Shown: positions 31,036 to 38,251 of the stretch, one piece after another
How the letters are laid out: each line of letters starts with the position of its first letter
Position numbering within the stretch: position 1 is the first letter of the stretch
Assembly (NCBI GenBank): GCA_964445775.1
Contig: CAYUMH010000027.1
Coordinates: 1 to 40,823, forward strand
Reading direction: 5' to 3'
From: Terrimonas sp964445775
Lineage (GTDB): Bacteria > Bacteroidota > Bacteroidia > Chitinophagales > Chitinophagaceae
Length of the DNA stretch: 40,823 bases
Position numbers and translations under genes: made by a program
The notes under the pieces: generated by a model
Databases searched by the model: none
Told to the model about the DNA's origin: nothing
What the model saw: only the letters and a program-made list of their open reading frames with translations

Positions 31036-33207
31036 TTACAGGCTAATATTCACGCCAATCATAAAATTGGTGCCGGCCATCGGGAAATAACCATTATCTG
31101 CTCCTACAGTACCATCCAAACGGTACGCATAGTTCCAGCCATTAGGCTCGTATTTTTTATTCAATACATTATTTACCTGGCCAATAATATACCACTGTTT
31201 AAAGAACTTATTTTTTAACGTTAATATGGCTCTTATATCCTGGGTATAAAAATCATTCAGCAAACGGGTTTTGTTCTGGGTATTATCCAGGTACTGTTTG
31301 CCAACATACTTACCCAGTAAACTGAACTCCAGGTTTTTTGCCGGTAAAAAATTAAGATCATAGCCGGCGATCACAGCAGGGGAGAAAGCAATATTGGTAT
31401 TTTCATGTGCTATACCAAAATAGCCTAACTTATTCCAGTCTGCGTCAAAGTCCTCTACATACTCGGTAAAAGCTTTTACTTTATTACGACTGAAAGTGGC
31501 ATTGGCATTGATATTGGCCCATGTACTAAAAATATAACCTGCCTGCAACTCAATGCCCGTACGGTAGCTGTCCGGTACGTTAATACGTGTAGCGGCGCCT
31601 ACATCGTTAATTTGCCCGGTCAATACCAGCTGGTTTTTATACAGCATATAATACAGGTTGGCGGCTGCATAAAACTTATCAGTCCGTTTTTCTATACCGG
31701 CTTCAAAATCGTGTAACTGTTCATGTTTGGGCTGGCTGATCACACCGGCCTCAAAATCGTCCCGGTTAGGTTCTTTATTGGCAGCGGCATAACTTACAAA
31801 GGCGTTCCAGCCATTTGCTAAATAATTAATACCGATCTTGGGATTCACAAAATTGAACTTGCGATCAACCCTTAATGTGGGGTTATCTTCAAACCCTTTC
31901 ATCTGGTGTTGTACATAACGGTACTGTATATCCGTAAACAAACTCCAGGCATTGGTAAAGGAGTACTGCCATTTGGCAAAGCCGTTAATATCGGTTTTAT
32001 TGGCGGGGTTATTATAATAAACATAGCCGTTATCAAAACCGTATTTGGCCCATATTACTTTACCAATATGGTCGCCGGTATAACGGCTCCAGCCGCCACC
32101 CAGTGTTATTTCGTGTTTCTCCTGTTTGTAACGGATCGAAAATATCTGGCCGTAAAAATAATTATCCAGCCATTTCTGGCGTACCAGGTCGGTGCTGGTA
32201 ATGGTGGTATCGCCTATTACTACATCAGGCACCCGGTACTCGCTTAAAAGCTGTTCGCCTTTGTAGTTCTCATAATAACCCTTACCACGTGTTAAAAAGA
32301 AAGCCGTATTCAGGTGCCAGCGGCTGTTTACCTGGTGGTCCAGGAAAAGCTGGTAATGGGTCTGGTTATAATTATCCGTTTCATTATCATAAGGCTCACC
32401 CGGTTTATCGGTACCGGCGGGATTATAGGTTCGGTCATTCTTTAACCTGCTGGCCGAAATGCCGTTCCAGGCCTGGTATGTTTTTTCCTTACCCGAAAAA
32501 ACATTCAGGCGCAGGGTAGTGCGCTCCCTTAAATAAGCGCCGGATAAATAAAATGCCTGTAAGTCGCTGCTGGCGCGGTCAATATAACCATCACTGGCAA
32601 TACGGCTTAAACGGGCATCCAGTGTAAAAGCGTTATTAATGAGACCGCTTCCAACCTTAATGGTATTTTTCCAGGTGTTAAAAGAGCCGTAACTATTGTT
32701 CAGTTCGGCATATGGTTTATCATTCACTTCGTTGGTGGATAAGCTGACAGTTGCGCCAAAAGCACCGGTTCCGTTGGAGGATGTGCCCACACCCCGCTGT
32801 ATCTGGATGGAGTTAACCGATGAGGTAAAATCGGGCAGGTTTACAAAAAATGTACCCTGGCTCTCGGCATCGTTGTAGGGAATACCGTTCAGGGTAATAT
32901 TTATCCGGGTGGCATCGGTACCACGTATACGCAGGCCGGTATAGCCAATGCCGTTGCCGGCGTCCGAGCTAACCACTACCGAGGGGGTGCGGTTCAGTAC
33001 AAAGGGAATATCCTGGCCCTGGTTCAGCTTCTGGATGGCTGCTTTGTTTAAATTGGTCTTGGTAAAAGGTGTTTTTTCGCCTGCACGTATAGCTTTTACC
33101 TCAATCGGCGATAATTGGTAAAAACTGTCTGCAACGGCAGTTGTTTGTTGGGCATGTAAAATGCCAGCTACTCCTAAGTAGCTGAGAGTCAATAAAATCC
33201 TCTTCAT
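31036..33207 (-). CDS. TonB-dependent outer-membrane receptor, probable thiamine transporter
   Basis: A 723-residue outer-membrane receptor. It has a signal peptide (1-19, ILHAQ), a plug domain (about 40-150: KTNLNKAAIQKLNQGQDIPFVLNRTPSVV, GLRIRGTDATRINITLNGIPYND, IQIQRGVGTS) and a 22-strand-type barrel ending in a short aromatic-poor strand (FMIGVNISL). No carboxypeptidase-like N-terminal extension, so it is not of the SusC type. A TPP riboswitch lies in its leader, which assigns the ligand as thiamine or a thiamine derivative; TPP-controlled receptors of this kind are established in Bacteroidetes (OMthi). The 3' end with its terminator is partly triplicated downstream. Confidence 0.9.
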   Translation of the reverse strand: MKRILLTLSYLGVAGILHAQQTTAVADSFYQLSPIEVKAIRAGEKTPFTKTNLNKAAIQKLNQGQDIPFVLNRTPSVVVSSDAGNGIGYTGLRIRGTDATRINITLNGIPYNDAESQGTFFVNLPDFTSSVNSIQIQRGVGTSSNGTGAFGATVSLSTNEVNDKPYAELNNSYGSFNTWKNTIKVGSGLINNAFTLDARLSRIASDGYIDRASSDLQAFYLSGAYLRERTTLRLNVFSGKEKTYQAWNGISASRLKNDRTYNPAGTDKPGEPYDNETDNYNQTHYQLFLDHQVNSRWHLNTAFFLTRGKGYYENYKGEQLLSEYRVPDVVIGDTTITSTDLVRQKWLDNYFYGQIFSIRYKQEKHEITLGGGWSRYTGDHIGKVIWAKYGFDNGYVYYNNPANKTDINGFAKWQYSFTNAWSLFTDIQYRYVQHQMKGFEDNPTLRVDRKFNFVNPKIGINYLANGWNAFVSYAAANKEPNRDDFEAGVISQPKHEQLHDFEAGIEKRTDKFYAAANLYYMLYKNQLVLTGQINDVGAATRINVPDSYRTGIELQAGYIFSTWANINANATFSRNKVKAFTEYVEDFDADWNKLGYFGIAHENTNIAFSPAVIAGYDLNFLPAKNLEFSLLGKYVGKQYLDNTQNKTRLLNDFYTQDIRAILTLKNKFFKQWYIIGQVNNVLNKKYEPNGWNYAYRLDGTVGADNGYFPMAGTNFMIGVNISL

Positions 33208-33283
33208 TTTTTTTAATGAGTTTTGTTTTAAAAAATAATGAGAGGGAAATGCTGTAGTAGAAAGGAAATAGAAATAGTCATCA

Positions 33284-33364
33284 TCCTTCCCTGCGCAGGC
33301 ATTACCCTGATCAGGTTTACGGGTTTAATCTCAGCCGGTTGTTTTTAGGCAACAAGCACCCCGG
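33284..33364 (-). promoter_or_regulatory. TPP riboswitch (THI element)
   Basis: On the minus strand the segment has the conserved parts in order: GGGGTGCTTG, a short variable stem, GGCTGAGATTAAACCCGTAA, ACCTGATCAGGGTAATGCC and TGCGCAGGGAAGG. This is the TPP aptamer with the CTGAGA and ACCTGATC signatures intact. It lies 77 bases before the TonB receptor start and should repress the gene when thiamine pyrophosphate is plentiful. Confidence 0.96.
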
Positions 33365-33511
33365 GAAACACTGTAAAATGCCCTTAAACGGTGCACCATT
33401 TAAAAGCGGTGCCAAAGGTAGCAGAATATTTTTACATTTTTTGTAACATTCTGCTCTCCCTTATCGTAATACCTTATATAACTACTTAAATTTTTTAAAA
33501 ATAAAACGAGT

Positions 33512-34249
33512 ATGAAACCCATAACTATTGCTTTAGCTGCCCTCACTTTACTGTGCAGCAACCTTTTACCGGCACAAAAAGTAATTACCGATAACAATGC
33601 CAATGCGCAGAAAAGAACCCTGTCCGAAAGCTTTTCGGCCATCAGCGTATCCAGCGGTGTTGCGGCTTATTTAACCGAGGGTAATGAAGAAGCAGTAGCG
33701 GTAAGTGCTGTTGACGATGAATTTCGAGACCGTATTATCACCGAAGTAAAAAACGGCACTTTACATATTTACTATAAACAGGATGAAAATAAAAAATGGA
33801 TCAAAGGCGATAAAAGGTTAAAAGCCTATGTTTCCTACAAAAGTTTAAAAAACATCCGTATTTCATCAGGTGCTTCTATAACCTCTAATGAATATATCAA
33901 TGCCGACAAATTAAATATGGACCTATCTTCGGGGGCCAAATTTAATGGGTCTATAAAAGCGCAGAAGGCAACTATCAGCCAGAACAGCGGTGCGGTAGCC
34001 ACCGTATCGGGCAATGTGCAGCAGTTGGATGTAAGTTCCAGCAGCGGGGCCAAATTTAATGGTAAGGACCTGCAAACCATTGCCTGCGAGGCTTCGGCCA
34101 GCAGTGGCGGTCATGTGGAAGTAAGTTGTTCCGAATCATTAAATGCCGATGCCAGCAGCGGGGGAAAAATAGCTTTTAACAGTAATAACAATGCCATCAG
34201 CGTTAAAAAAACAAAAAGCAGCGGTGGTTCCATTGTAAACAGTAAATAA
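33512..34249 (+). CDS. DUF2807 (GIN) secreted protein 1
   Basis: A 245-residue exported protein with signal peptide (1-22, NLLPAQ). It carries the head-GIN/DUF2807 domain, a right-handed beta-helix of short repeats: FSAISVSSGVAAYLTEG, DEFRDRIITEVKNGTLHIYY, then repeated SSGA/SSGG turns (RISSGASITS, DLSSGAKFNG, SSSSGAKFNG, SASSGGHVEV, DASSGGKIAF, KSSGGSIVNS) about every 19 to 22 residues. The function is unknown; family members are surface or periplasmic proteins of Bacteroidota. The paralogue 21 bases downstream probably shares its transcript. Confidence 0.9.
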   Translation: MKPITIALAALTLLCSNLLPAQKVITDNNANAQKRTLSESFSAISVSSGVAAYLTEGNEEAVAVSAVDDEFRDRIITEVKNGTLHIYYKQDENKKWIKGDKRLKAYVSYKSLKNIRISSGASITSNEYINADKLNMDLSSGAKFNGSIKAQKATISQNSGAVATVSGNVQQLDVSSSSGAKFNGKDLQTIACEASASSGGHVEVSCSESLNADASSGGKIAFNSNNNAISVKKTKSSGGSIVNSK

Positions 34250-34269
34250 CTTAACAAACAGAGGATTAC

Positions 34270-34986
34270 ATGAAACGGATAAATTTTCTTATTGCTTTTT
34301 TAATCACTGCGGTTATAGCGCAAGCGCAGAAGATATATGATGCCAATGCTACCTTACGTACGGTAGGAGAATTTAAGGCCATCTCTATCAGCAATGCTTT
34401 CAGTGTATATATTTCGCAAAGCAATGAAACCGGGCTGGCAGTAAGCGCCGAAAATAAAAACGATATTAAAAACATAGTGACCGAAGTAGAGGATGGTATT
34501 TTAAAAATAAGATACGATGAAAAAGGCAGCTGGCGTGGTGATAAAAAACTGAAAGCCTATATTTCTTTCAAAGACCTGAACAGGATAATCATGAAGGGCG
34601 CTACCGACCTGTATGTTGTAACACCAGTGAACCTGCCTTCCCTGCAGGTAGATGCTTCAGGAGCCAGCAACTTCAAAACACTCACCGGTATCTTAAACAT
34701 CGACGATATGGTGATTAAATCCCAGGGAGCTTCCGATATCCAGTTAAAGGGTAAGGTAAACAAACTGGTAATTGATGCCAGTGGCGCCAGCGATATAAAA
34801 TCCTACGCCCTGGTGGCCAACACCTGCGATATCAAGGCCAGTGGCGCCAGCGATATTAAACTAACGGTAAATGGCGAACTTACGGTTAATGCCAGCGGCG
34901 CCAGCGATATCCGCTACAAAGGGGCGGCTACGGTAAGTAATATTAAATCCACCGGCGCCAGCTCGGTAAGTAAAGTAAATGATTAA
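34270..34986 (+). CDS. DUF2807 (GIN) secreted protein 2
   Basis: A 238-residue paralogue of the preceding protein, with signal peptide (1-19, IAQAQ). The N-terminal part aligns well (VGEFKAISISNAFSVYISQSNETGLAVSAENKN, then IVTEVEDGILKIRYDEKGSWRGDKKLKAYISF). The beta-helix part uses a different turn, ASGASDIK, repeated about every 19 to 21 residues (DASGASNFK, SQGASDIQ, DASGASDIK, KASGASDIK, NASGASDIR, STGASSVS). The repeat is visible in the DNA as GCCAGTGGCGCCAGCGATAT at 34780-34799 and 34840-34859. It follows its paralogue by 21 bases; a terminator lies at 35016-35048. Confidence 0.9.
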   Translation: MKRINFLIAFLITAVIAQAQKIYDANATLRTVGEFKAISISNAFSVYISQSNETGLAVSAENKNDIKNIVTEVEDGILKIRYDEKGSWRGDKKLKAYISFKDLNRIIMKGATDLYVVTPVNLPSLQVDASGASNFKTLTGILNIDDMVIKSQGASDIQLKGKVNKLVIDASGASDIKSYALVANTCDIKASGASDIKLTVNGELTVNASGASDIRYKGAATVSNIKSTGASSVSKVND

Positions 34987-35015
34987 AAAAGCTGTATAAT
35001 TAAGGTGAATTCCTG

Positions 35016-35048
35016 ACCGGGGCTGAAGCAATTCAACCCCGGTTTTTT
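35016..35048 (+). terminator. Intrinsic terminator after the GIN gene pair
   Basis: ACCGGGG and CCCCGGT arms around a 13-base loop, followed by T6. Confidence 0.88.
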
Positions 35049-35099
35049 ATGTTAAAACGTTCAGACTGAAAATATTCTCATGAATATTTTTTCAATTAG

Positions 35100-35131
35100 T
35101 TTGGCTGGTAATATAAATCCCCTTAATTTTG
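35100..35131 (+). promoter_or_regulatory. Bacteroidota promoter of the initiator tRNA
   Basis: TTTG at 35100-35103 and TAATTTTG at 35124-35131, separated by 20 bases. Both match the Bacteroidota -33 (TTTG) and -7 (TAnnTTTG) consensus exactly, 10 bases before the tRNA. This is the best promoter in the window. Confidence 0.82.
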
Positions 35132-35140
35132 CACCCTCAT

Positions 35141-35212
<72 letters not shown>

Positions 35213-35218
35213 CAAAAG

Positions 35219-35248
35219 AAAAGTTGGCTCAAAAGGCCAACTTTTTTT
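35219..35248 (+). terminator. Intrinsic terminator of tRNA-fMet
   Basis: AAGTTGGC and GCCAACTT arms with a 7-base loop and a T-run. It ends the single-tRNA transcript. Confidence 0.9.
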
Positions 35249-35273
35249 GTATGTATATGTGAGTCCAGGTCGT

Positions 35274-35723
35274 TTAAGCAAATTCCAGTTCCTTATTTTT
35301 AATCTTCAGGCTTACGGCCGATACCCTGATCTGCTGTAATACCGCTGACAGGTCTTTGATCCTTTCGGCAGATAACTGGCTGTACAGTTTTATCTCGTTC
35401 ACAAAATATACATTGGCGTTAATGATCTCCCTGGCCGTTCTGCCCGAAAAAACATTCACAAACAAATGCACAATCCCTTTTACTATCTGGTTATCGCTGT
35501 CGCCGGCATAATAAATCTTACCCTCTACATACTTAGCTTCCAGCCATATTTTCGACTTGGTGGCTTTCACCAGGTTCTCGTCCGTTTTTTTAATGGCATA
35601 GGCGGCTGTATCTTTTTTGCCAAAATGCGCCAGGTGACGGAAGTAATTGAATTTGCTCTTCATACCATCAATAATTGATTCAAACTCCTCAATAATTTTG
35701 TCCTGTACTTTGTTCAAATTCAT
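35274..35723 (-). CDS. SufE-like protein without the catalytic cysteine
   Basis: A 149-residue protein that follows the SufE fold along its whole length: an N-terminal helix with IIEEF, then YFRHLAHFGKK, the ENLVKATKSKIWLEA segment, ADSD-like YYAGDSDNQIVKGIVHLF, FSGRTAREIINA and a C-terminal helix with LSAERIKDLSAVLQQI. In working SufE the loop reads G-C-Q-S, and that cysteine accepts sulfur from SufS. Here it is A54-T55-K56-S57 (T55 codon ACC), and no cysteine exists anywhere in the protein. It therefore cannot act as a sulfur acceptor; a binding or regulatory role is possible. Single gene, no Suf genes nearby. Confidence 0.9.
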   Translation of the reverse strand: MNLNKVQDKIIEEFESIIDGMKSKFNYFRHLAHFGKKDTAAYAIKKTDENLVKATKSKIWLEAKYVEGKIYYAGDSDNQIVKGIVHLFVNVFSGRTAREIINANVYFVNEIKLYSQLSAERIKDLSAVLQQIRVSAVSLKIKNKELEFA

Positions 35724-35825
35724 AATACAAATTTTTCAGTTTATTAAAGTGGTTACCCGGCATTCTTCATAGTAAGTGTCTTTTTGGTATTTCTAATAAC
35801 CAAACCAGCAACACAAAATTATCCC

Positions 35826-36102
35826 GGTGCGGTTTTCAGCAGTGGTGCCTGCATTTTGTACCGGCGATTATGTAATAAAATGGAGTTATTCTGTAATATG
35901 TTCTTCCTGCGGGTAATTGCGTACAGGGGTTAAAAAAGTCCTACATTGCGCCCTGTTATCATAAAAATAAAAGAACTGTAAGGCTAACCGTAATACCCGG
36001 GTAGCAACAGTATGAATAAATGAACCATCCCGCGGTAATAAAAAACTCCAGTTTATGGTCGGCAATAAAGGCCTGGGGCTGTCGGCTTATCATACCGGCA
36101 TC
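35826..36102 (+). promoter_or_regulatory. Probable degenerate cobalamin riboswitch
   Basis: The leader of the BtuB-like gene shows pieces of a cobalamin aptamer: a core-like GGGTAGCAACAGTATGAAT (35999-36017), CATCCCGCGGTAATAA (36026-36041) in place of the CCCGC..ACTGTAA box, and a B12-box-like GTCGGCTTATCATACCGGC (36081-36099). The 3' ATACCGGCATC can pair with GGTGCGGT at 35826-35833. The canonical ACTGTAA and GGGAA words are altered, so the call rests on order, pairing and the gene after it. An RNA covariance search for the cobalamin family would settle it. Confidence 0.5.
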
Positions 36103-36114
36103 AGCTATCGTTCC

Positions 36115-36184
36115 GGCTGCTGCGGGCTTCGCTGGCGCTCCGGCCCCGGTAAAACCGTGGCTGCCCCTGCGCATCCGGCAGCCC
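36115..36184 (+). promoter_or_regulatory. Leader hairpin, possible expression platform
   Basis: GGCTGC at 36115-36120 can pair with GCAGCC at 36178-36183, and CCGG-rich segments lie between. It ends about 28 bases before the receptor start codon and has no U-run, so it would act on translation if at all. Confidence 0.35.
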
Positions 36185-36211
36185 TTCAGCAATAGTACTA
36201 CGTATCGGCTG

Positions 36212-38209
36212 ATGGCAATCATAAAAATGATGGTCCTTTTATTATTGGGTAGCATTGGCAGTAACAATTTGCAGGCACAAACCGATACCAGCAAAACATT
36301 AGATAAAGTAACTGTATCGGCCTTAAAATACAGGAACCCTTACCGTTCGGCAGTACCCACACAATTGCTGCAGAAAAATACATTACAACAGTTAAATGCC
36401 CCCAGTATCGGCGATGCGGCCAACTATTTTTCCGGTGTACTGGTTAAGGACTATGGCGGGGTAGGGGGACTGAAAACAGTTTCGGTGCGCAGCCTGGGTG
36501 CGGCGCATACAGGTATTGCTTATGATGGCCTGGCTATTTCCGATGTACAGGCCGGGCAAATTGATATGTCCCGCTTTTCCACCTCCTTTGTGCAGACTTT
36601 ATTACTGGAAATAGGTTTGCCGCAACAACTATTACAGCCTGCCCGTCTGCAAAGTTCAGCAGCTCTTTTATCCATCAATACACCATTTTACTATCCTGCT
36701 GCCGAAAAACAAACCCAATGGCAGGCAGGGGTAAACGCCGGTTCTTTTGGCCTGTGGCAGCCTTTTGCCGGTGTACAATTGCCGGTGTCAAAACGTACCA
36801 CCATTGGTATTAATGCCGAAGCCTTCTTTTCAAAAGGCAGCTATCCCTACCAGGAGCGTAACGGCAATATTGTGGAAGATCATAAAAGGGCAAACAGCGA
36901 TATCCGATCGGTACAGGCCGAACTGAACCTGAGAACTATCTTTAAAGACAGTGCTACCCTGCAGGTAAAAGGCTGGGGTTATCATTCGGAAAGAGGACTG
37001 CCCGGAGCCGTTATATTTTACAATAACCGGTCAGTACAACGCCTGTGGAATAAAGACTTTTTCCTGCAGGCCAGGTATAATAAAGCACTGGCTCCGCATA
37101 CCGACCTGTTGCTGGCAGCCAAATACAATTACGCATATACCCGATATATAGATCCGGCCTTTTTAAACAATACCGGCGGCCTGGATGACCGGTATACCCA
37201 GCAGGAAGGCTACTTCAGTGCAGCTATTCAGCGCAGGTTGTTGTCAGGCCTGTCAATGTCCCTTGCATCAGATATTGCATATACCGGCCTAACGGCCAAC
37301 AGTACCGTAAAAGGTAAGCCCGAAAGGTTATCCTTATGGAATGCATTGAGTGTAAAATATGCTCAAAAACTGTGGCAGGTAAATGGCACTTTACGGTGGC
37401 AGTACTTTAACGATAAAACCCAACACCAGCCATCTGCGGGTGCTACTGATAAAATAACCCCCGGTATCAGCGCCACCTGGCAATGGGCGGCCGAAAGTCC
37501 TTTTATGCTGCGTTTCTTTTACAAGCATATCTTTCGCATGCCTACGTTTAACGACCTGTATTATAATTTTATCGGCTCCCGTAACCTGTTACCCGAGCTG
37601 GCCAAACAATATAACGCGGGTATCAGTTATTCCAAAGGCCTTACAGGTTTTGTACAACAATTGAATATCAGTGCCGATGGTTATATTAATACTATTCATG
37701 ATAAAATAGTGGCCATGCCTTCGCAAAACATGTTTGTATGGGCCATGATGAATGTGGGTAAAGTGCGTATTATGGGTCTGGATATCAATACCGATGTACA
37801 GGGCAAATGGAAGGAGCATTTTAGCTGGATGTTGCGCCTGGCCTATACCTGGCAAAAAGCATTGGACATTACCAACCGTAATGAAAGCAGTTATAAAAAC
37901 TTTATACCTTATACGCCGGAACATTCTGGTTCGGGTATATTTTCTGTTTCCCTGAAACAATGGACAGCAGGCTATAACCTGCTTTTTTCGGGCACCCGGT
38001 ATACCCAGAAAGAAAATCATCCCACCAATGAGTTGAACGGTTGGGGTATTCACGATATTTTTGTGGCCCGTACGTTCAGCTATAAACAGTATAACCTGCA
38101 ACTGAGGGCCGGTTTAAACAATATAACCGACCGTGCATATGCAATAGTGAATAACTATCCTATGCCGGGGCGTAATATTAAAATAAGTCTGTTGGTCAAT
38201 AACCTGTAA
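36212..38209 (+). CDS. TonB-dependent receptor, BtuB-like (cobalamin)
   Basis: A 665-residue outer-membrane receptor from the ATG at 36212, where a proper signal peptide (MAIIKMMVLLLLGSIGSNNL, ending LQAQ) begins. The longer frame from 36020 crosses the RNA leader, and its first 64 codons lack signal character. The plug includes LDKVTVSALKYRNPYRSAVPTQ, GGVGGLKTVSVRSLGAAHTG and IAYDGLAISDVQAG; the barrel ends with the terminal NIKISLLVNNL strand. The ligand is inferred as cobalamin from the plug wording, the leader and the beta-propeller lipoprotein gene 42 bases downstream, a pairing established for BtuB and BtuG in Bacteroides. Confidence 0.85.
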   Translation: MAIIKMMVLLLLGSIGSNNLQAQTDTSKTLDKVTVSALKYRNPYRSAVPTQLLQKNTLQQLNAPSIGDAANYFSGVLVKDYGGVGGLKTVSVRSLGAAHTGIAYDGLAISDVQAGQIDMSRFSTSFVQTLLLEIGLPQQLLQPARLQSSAALLSINTPFYYPAAEKQTQWQAGVNAGSFGLWQPFAGVQLPVSKRTTIGINAEAFFSKGSYPYQERNGNIVEDHKRANSDIRSVQAELNLRTIFKDSATLQVKGWGYHSERGLPGAVIFYNNRSVQRLWNKDFFLQARYNKALAPHTDLLLAAKYNYAYTRYIDPAFLNNTGGLDDRYTQQEGYFSAAIQRRLLSGLSMSLASDIAYTGLTANSTVKGKPERLSLWNALSVKYAQKLWQVNGTLRWQYFNDKTQHQPSAGATDKITPGISATWQWAAESPFMLRFFYKHIFRMPTFNDLYYNFIGSRNLLPELAKQYNAGISYSKGLTGFVQQLNISADGYINTIHDKIVAMPSQNMFVWAMMNVGKVRIMGLDINTDVQGKWKEHFSWMLRLAYTWQKALDITNRNESSYKNFIPYTPEHSGSGIFSVSLKQWTAGYNLLFSGTRYTQKENHPTNELNGWGIHDIFVARTFSYKQYNLQLRAGLNNITDRAYAIVNNYPMPGRNIKISLLVNNL

Positions 38210-38251
38210 AGCACAAGCAAATATTAAAAACAAATAATAAACAAAACATAG

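Larger units (their letters stand above)
30379..31053. repeat. Three tandem 225-bp units duplicating a gene 3' end
   Basis: Three copies in register (starts about 30379, 30604 and 30829; distances 225 and 226). Each holds: the palindrome GGTTCGTGTCTCACGAACC (30384-30402; 30610-30628 with one change; 30835-30853); its exact reverse complement (30417-30435, 30645-30663, 30868-30886); a conserved block of about 60 bp (30440-30500, 30667-30729, 30890-30951); a terminator hairpin; and TTAYAGGCTAATATTC, which in the last unit is the end of the TonB receptor gene (stop at 31036) and recurs at 30586 and 30811. The duplicated segment therefore includes the last codons of that gene. Confidence 0.93.

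Noticed and set aside
30379..31053. CRISPR array
   Set aside because: Units are 225 bp with no short constant repeats and variable spacers; the third unit contains the end of the neighbouring gene, and no cas genes are present.
36124..36180. GGTAAAACCGTGGCTGCCCCTGCGC as the cobalamin aptamer core
   Set aside because: It resembles the core wording, but lies 3' of the B12-box-like sequence and lacks the surrounding stems; more likely a leader hairpin.
36020..36211. N-terminal extension of the BtuB-like receptor from an ATG at 36020
   Set aside because: The 64 extra residues have no signal character and cover the aptamer-like leader; a good signal peptide starts at 36212.
37589..38101. Long minus-strand open frame inside the BtuB-like gene
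   Set aside because: It is the shadow of a strongly supported receptor gene; the peptide has no domain character.
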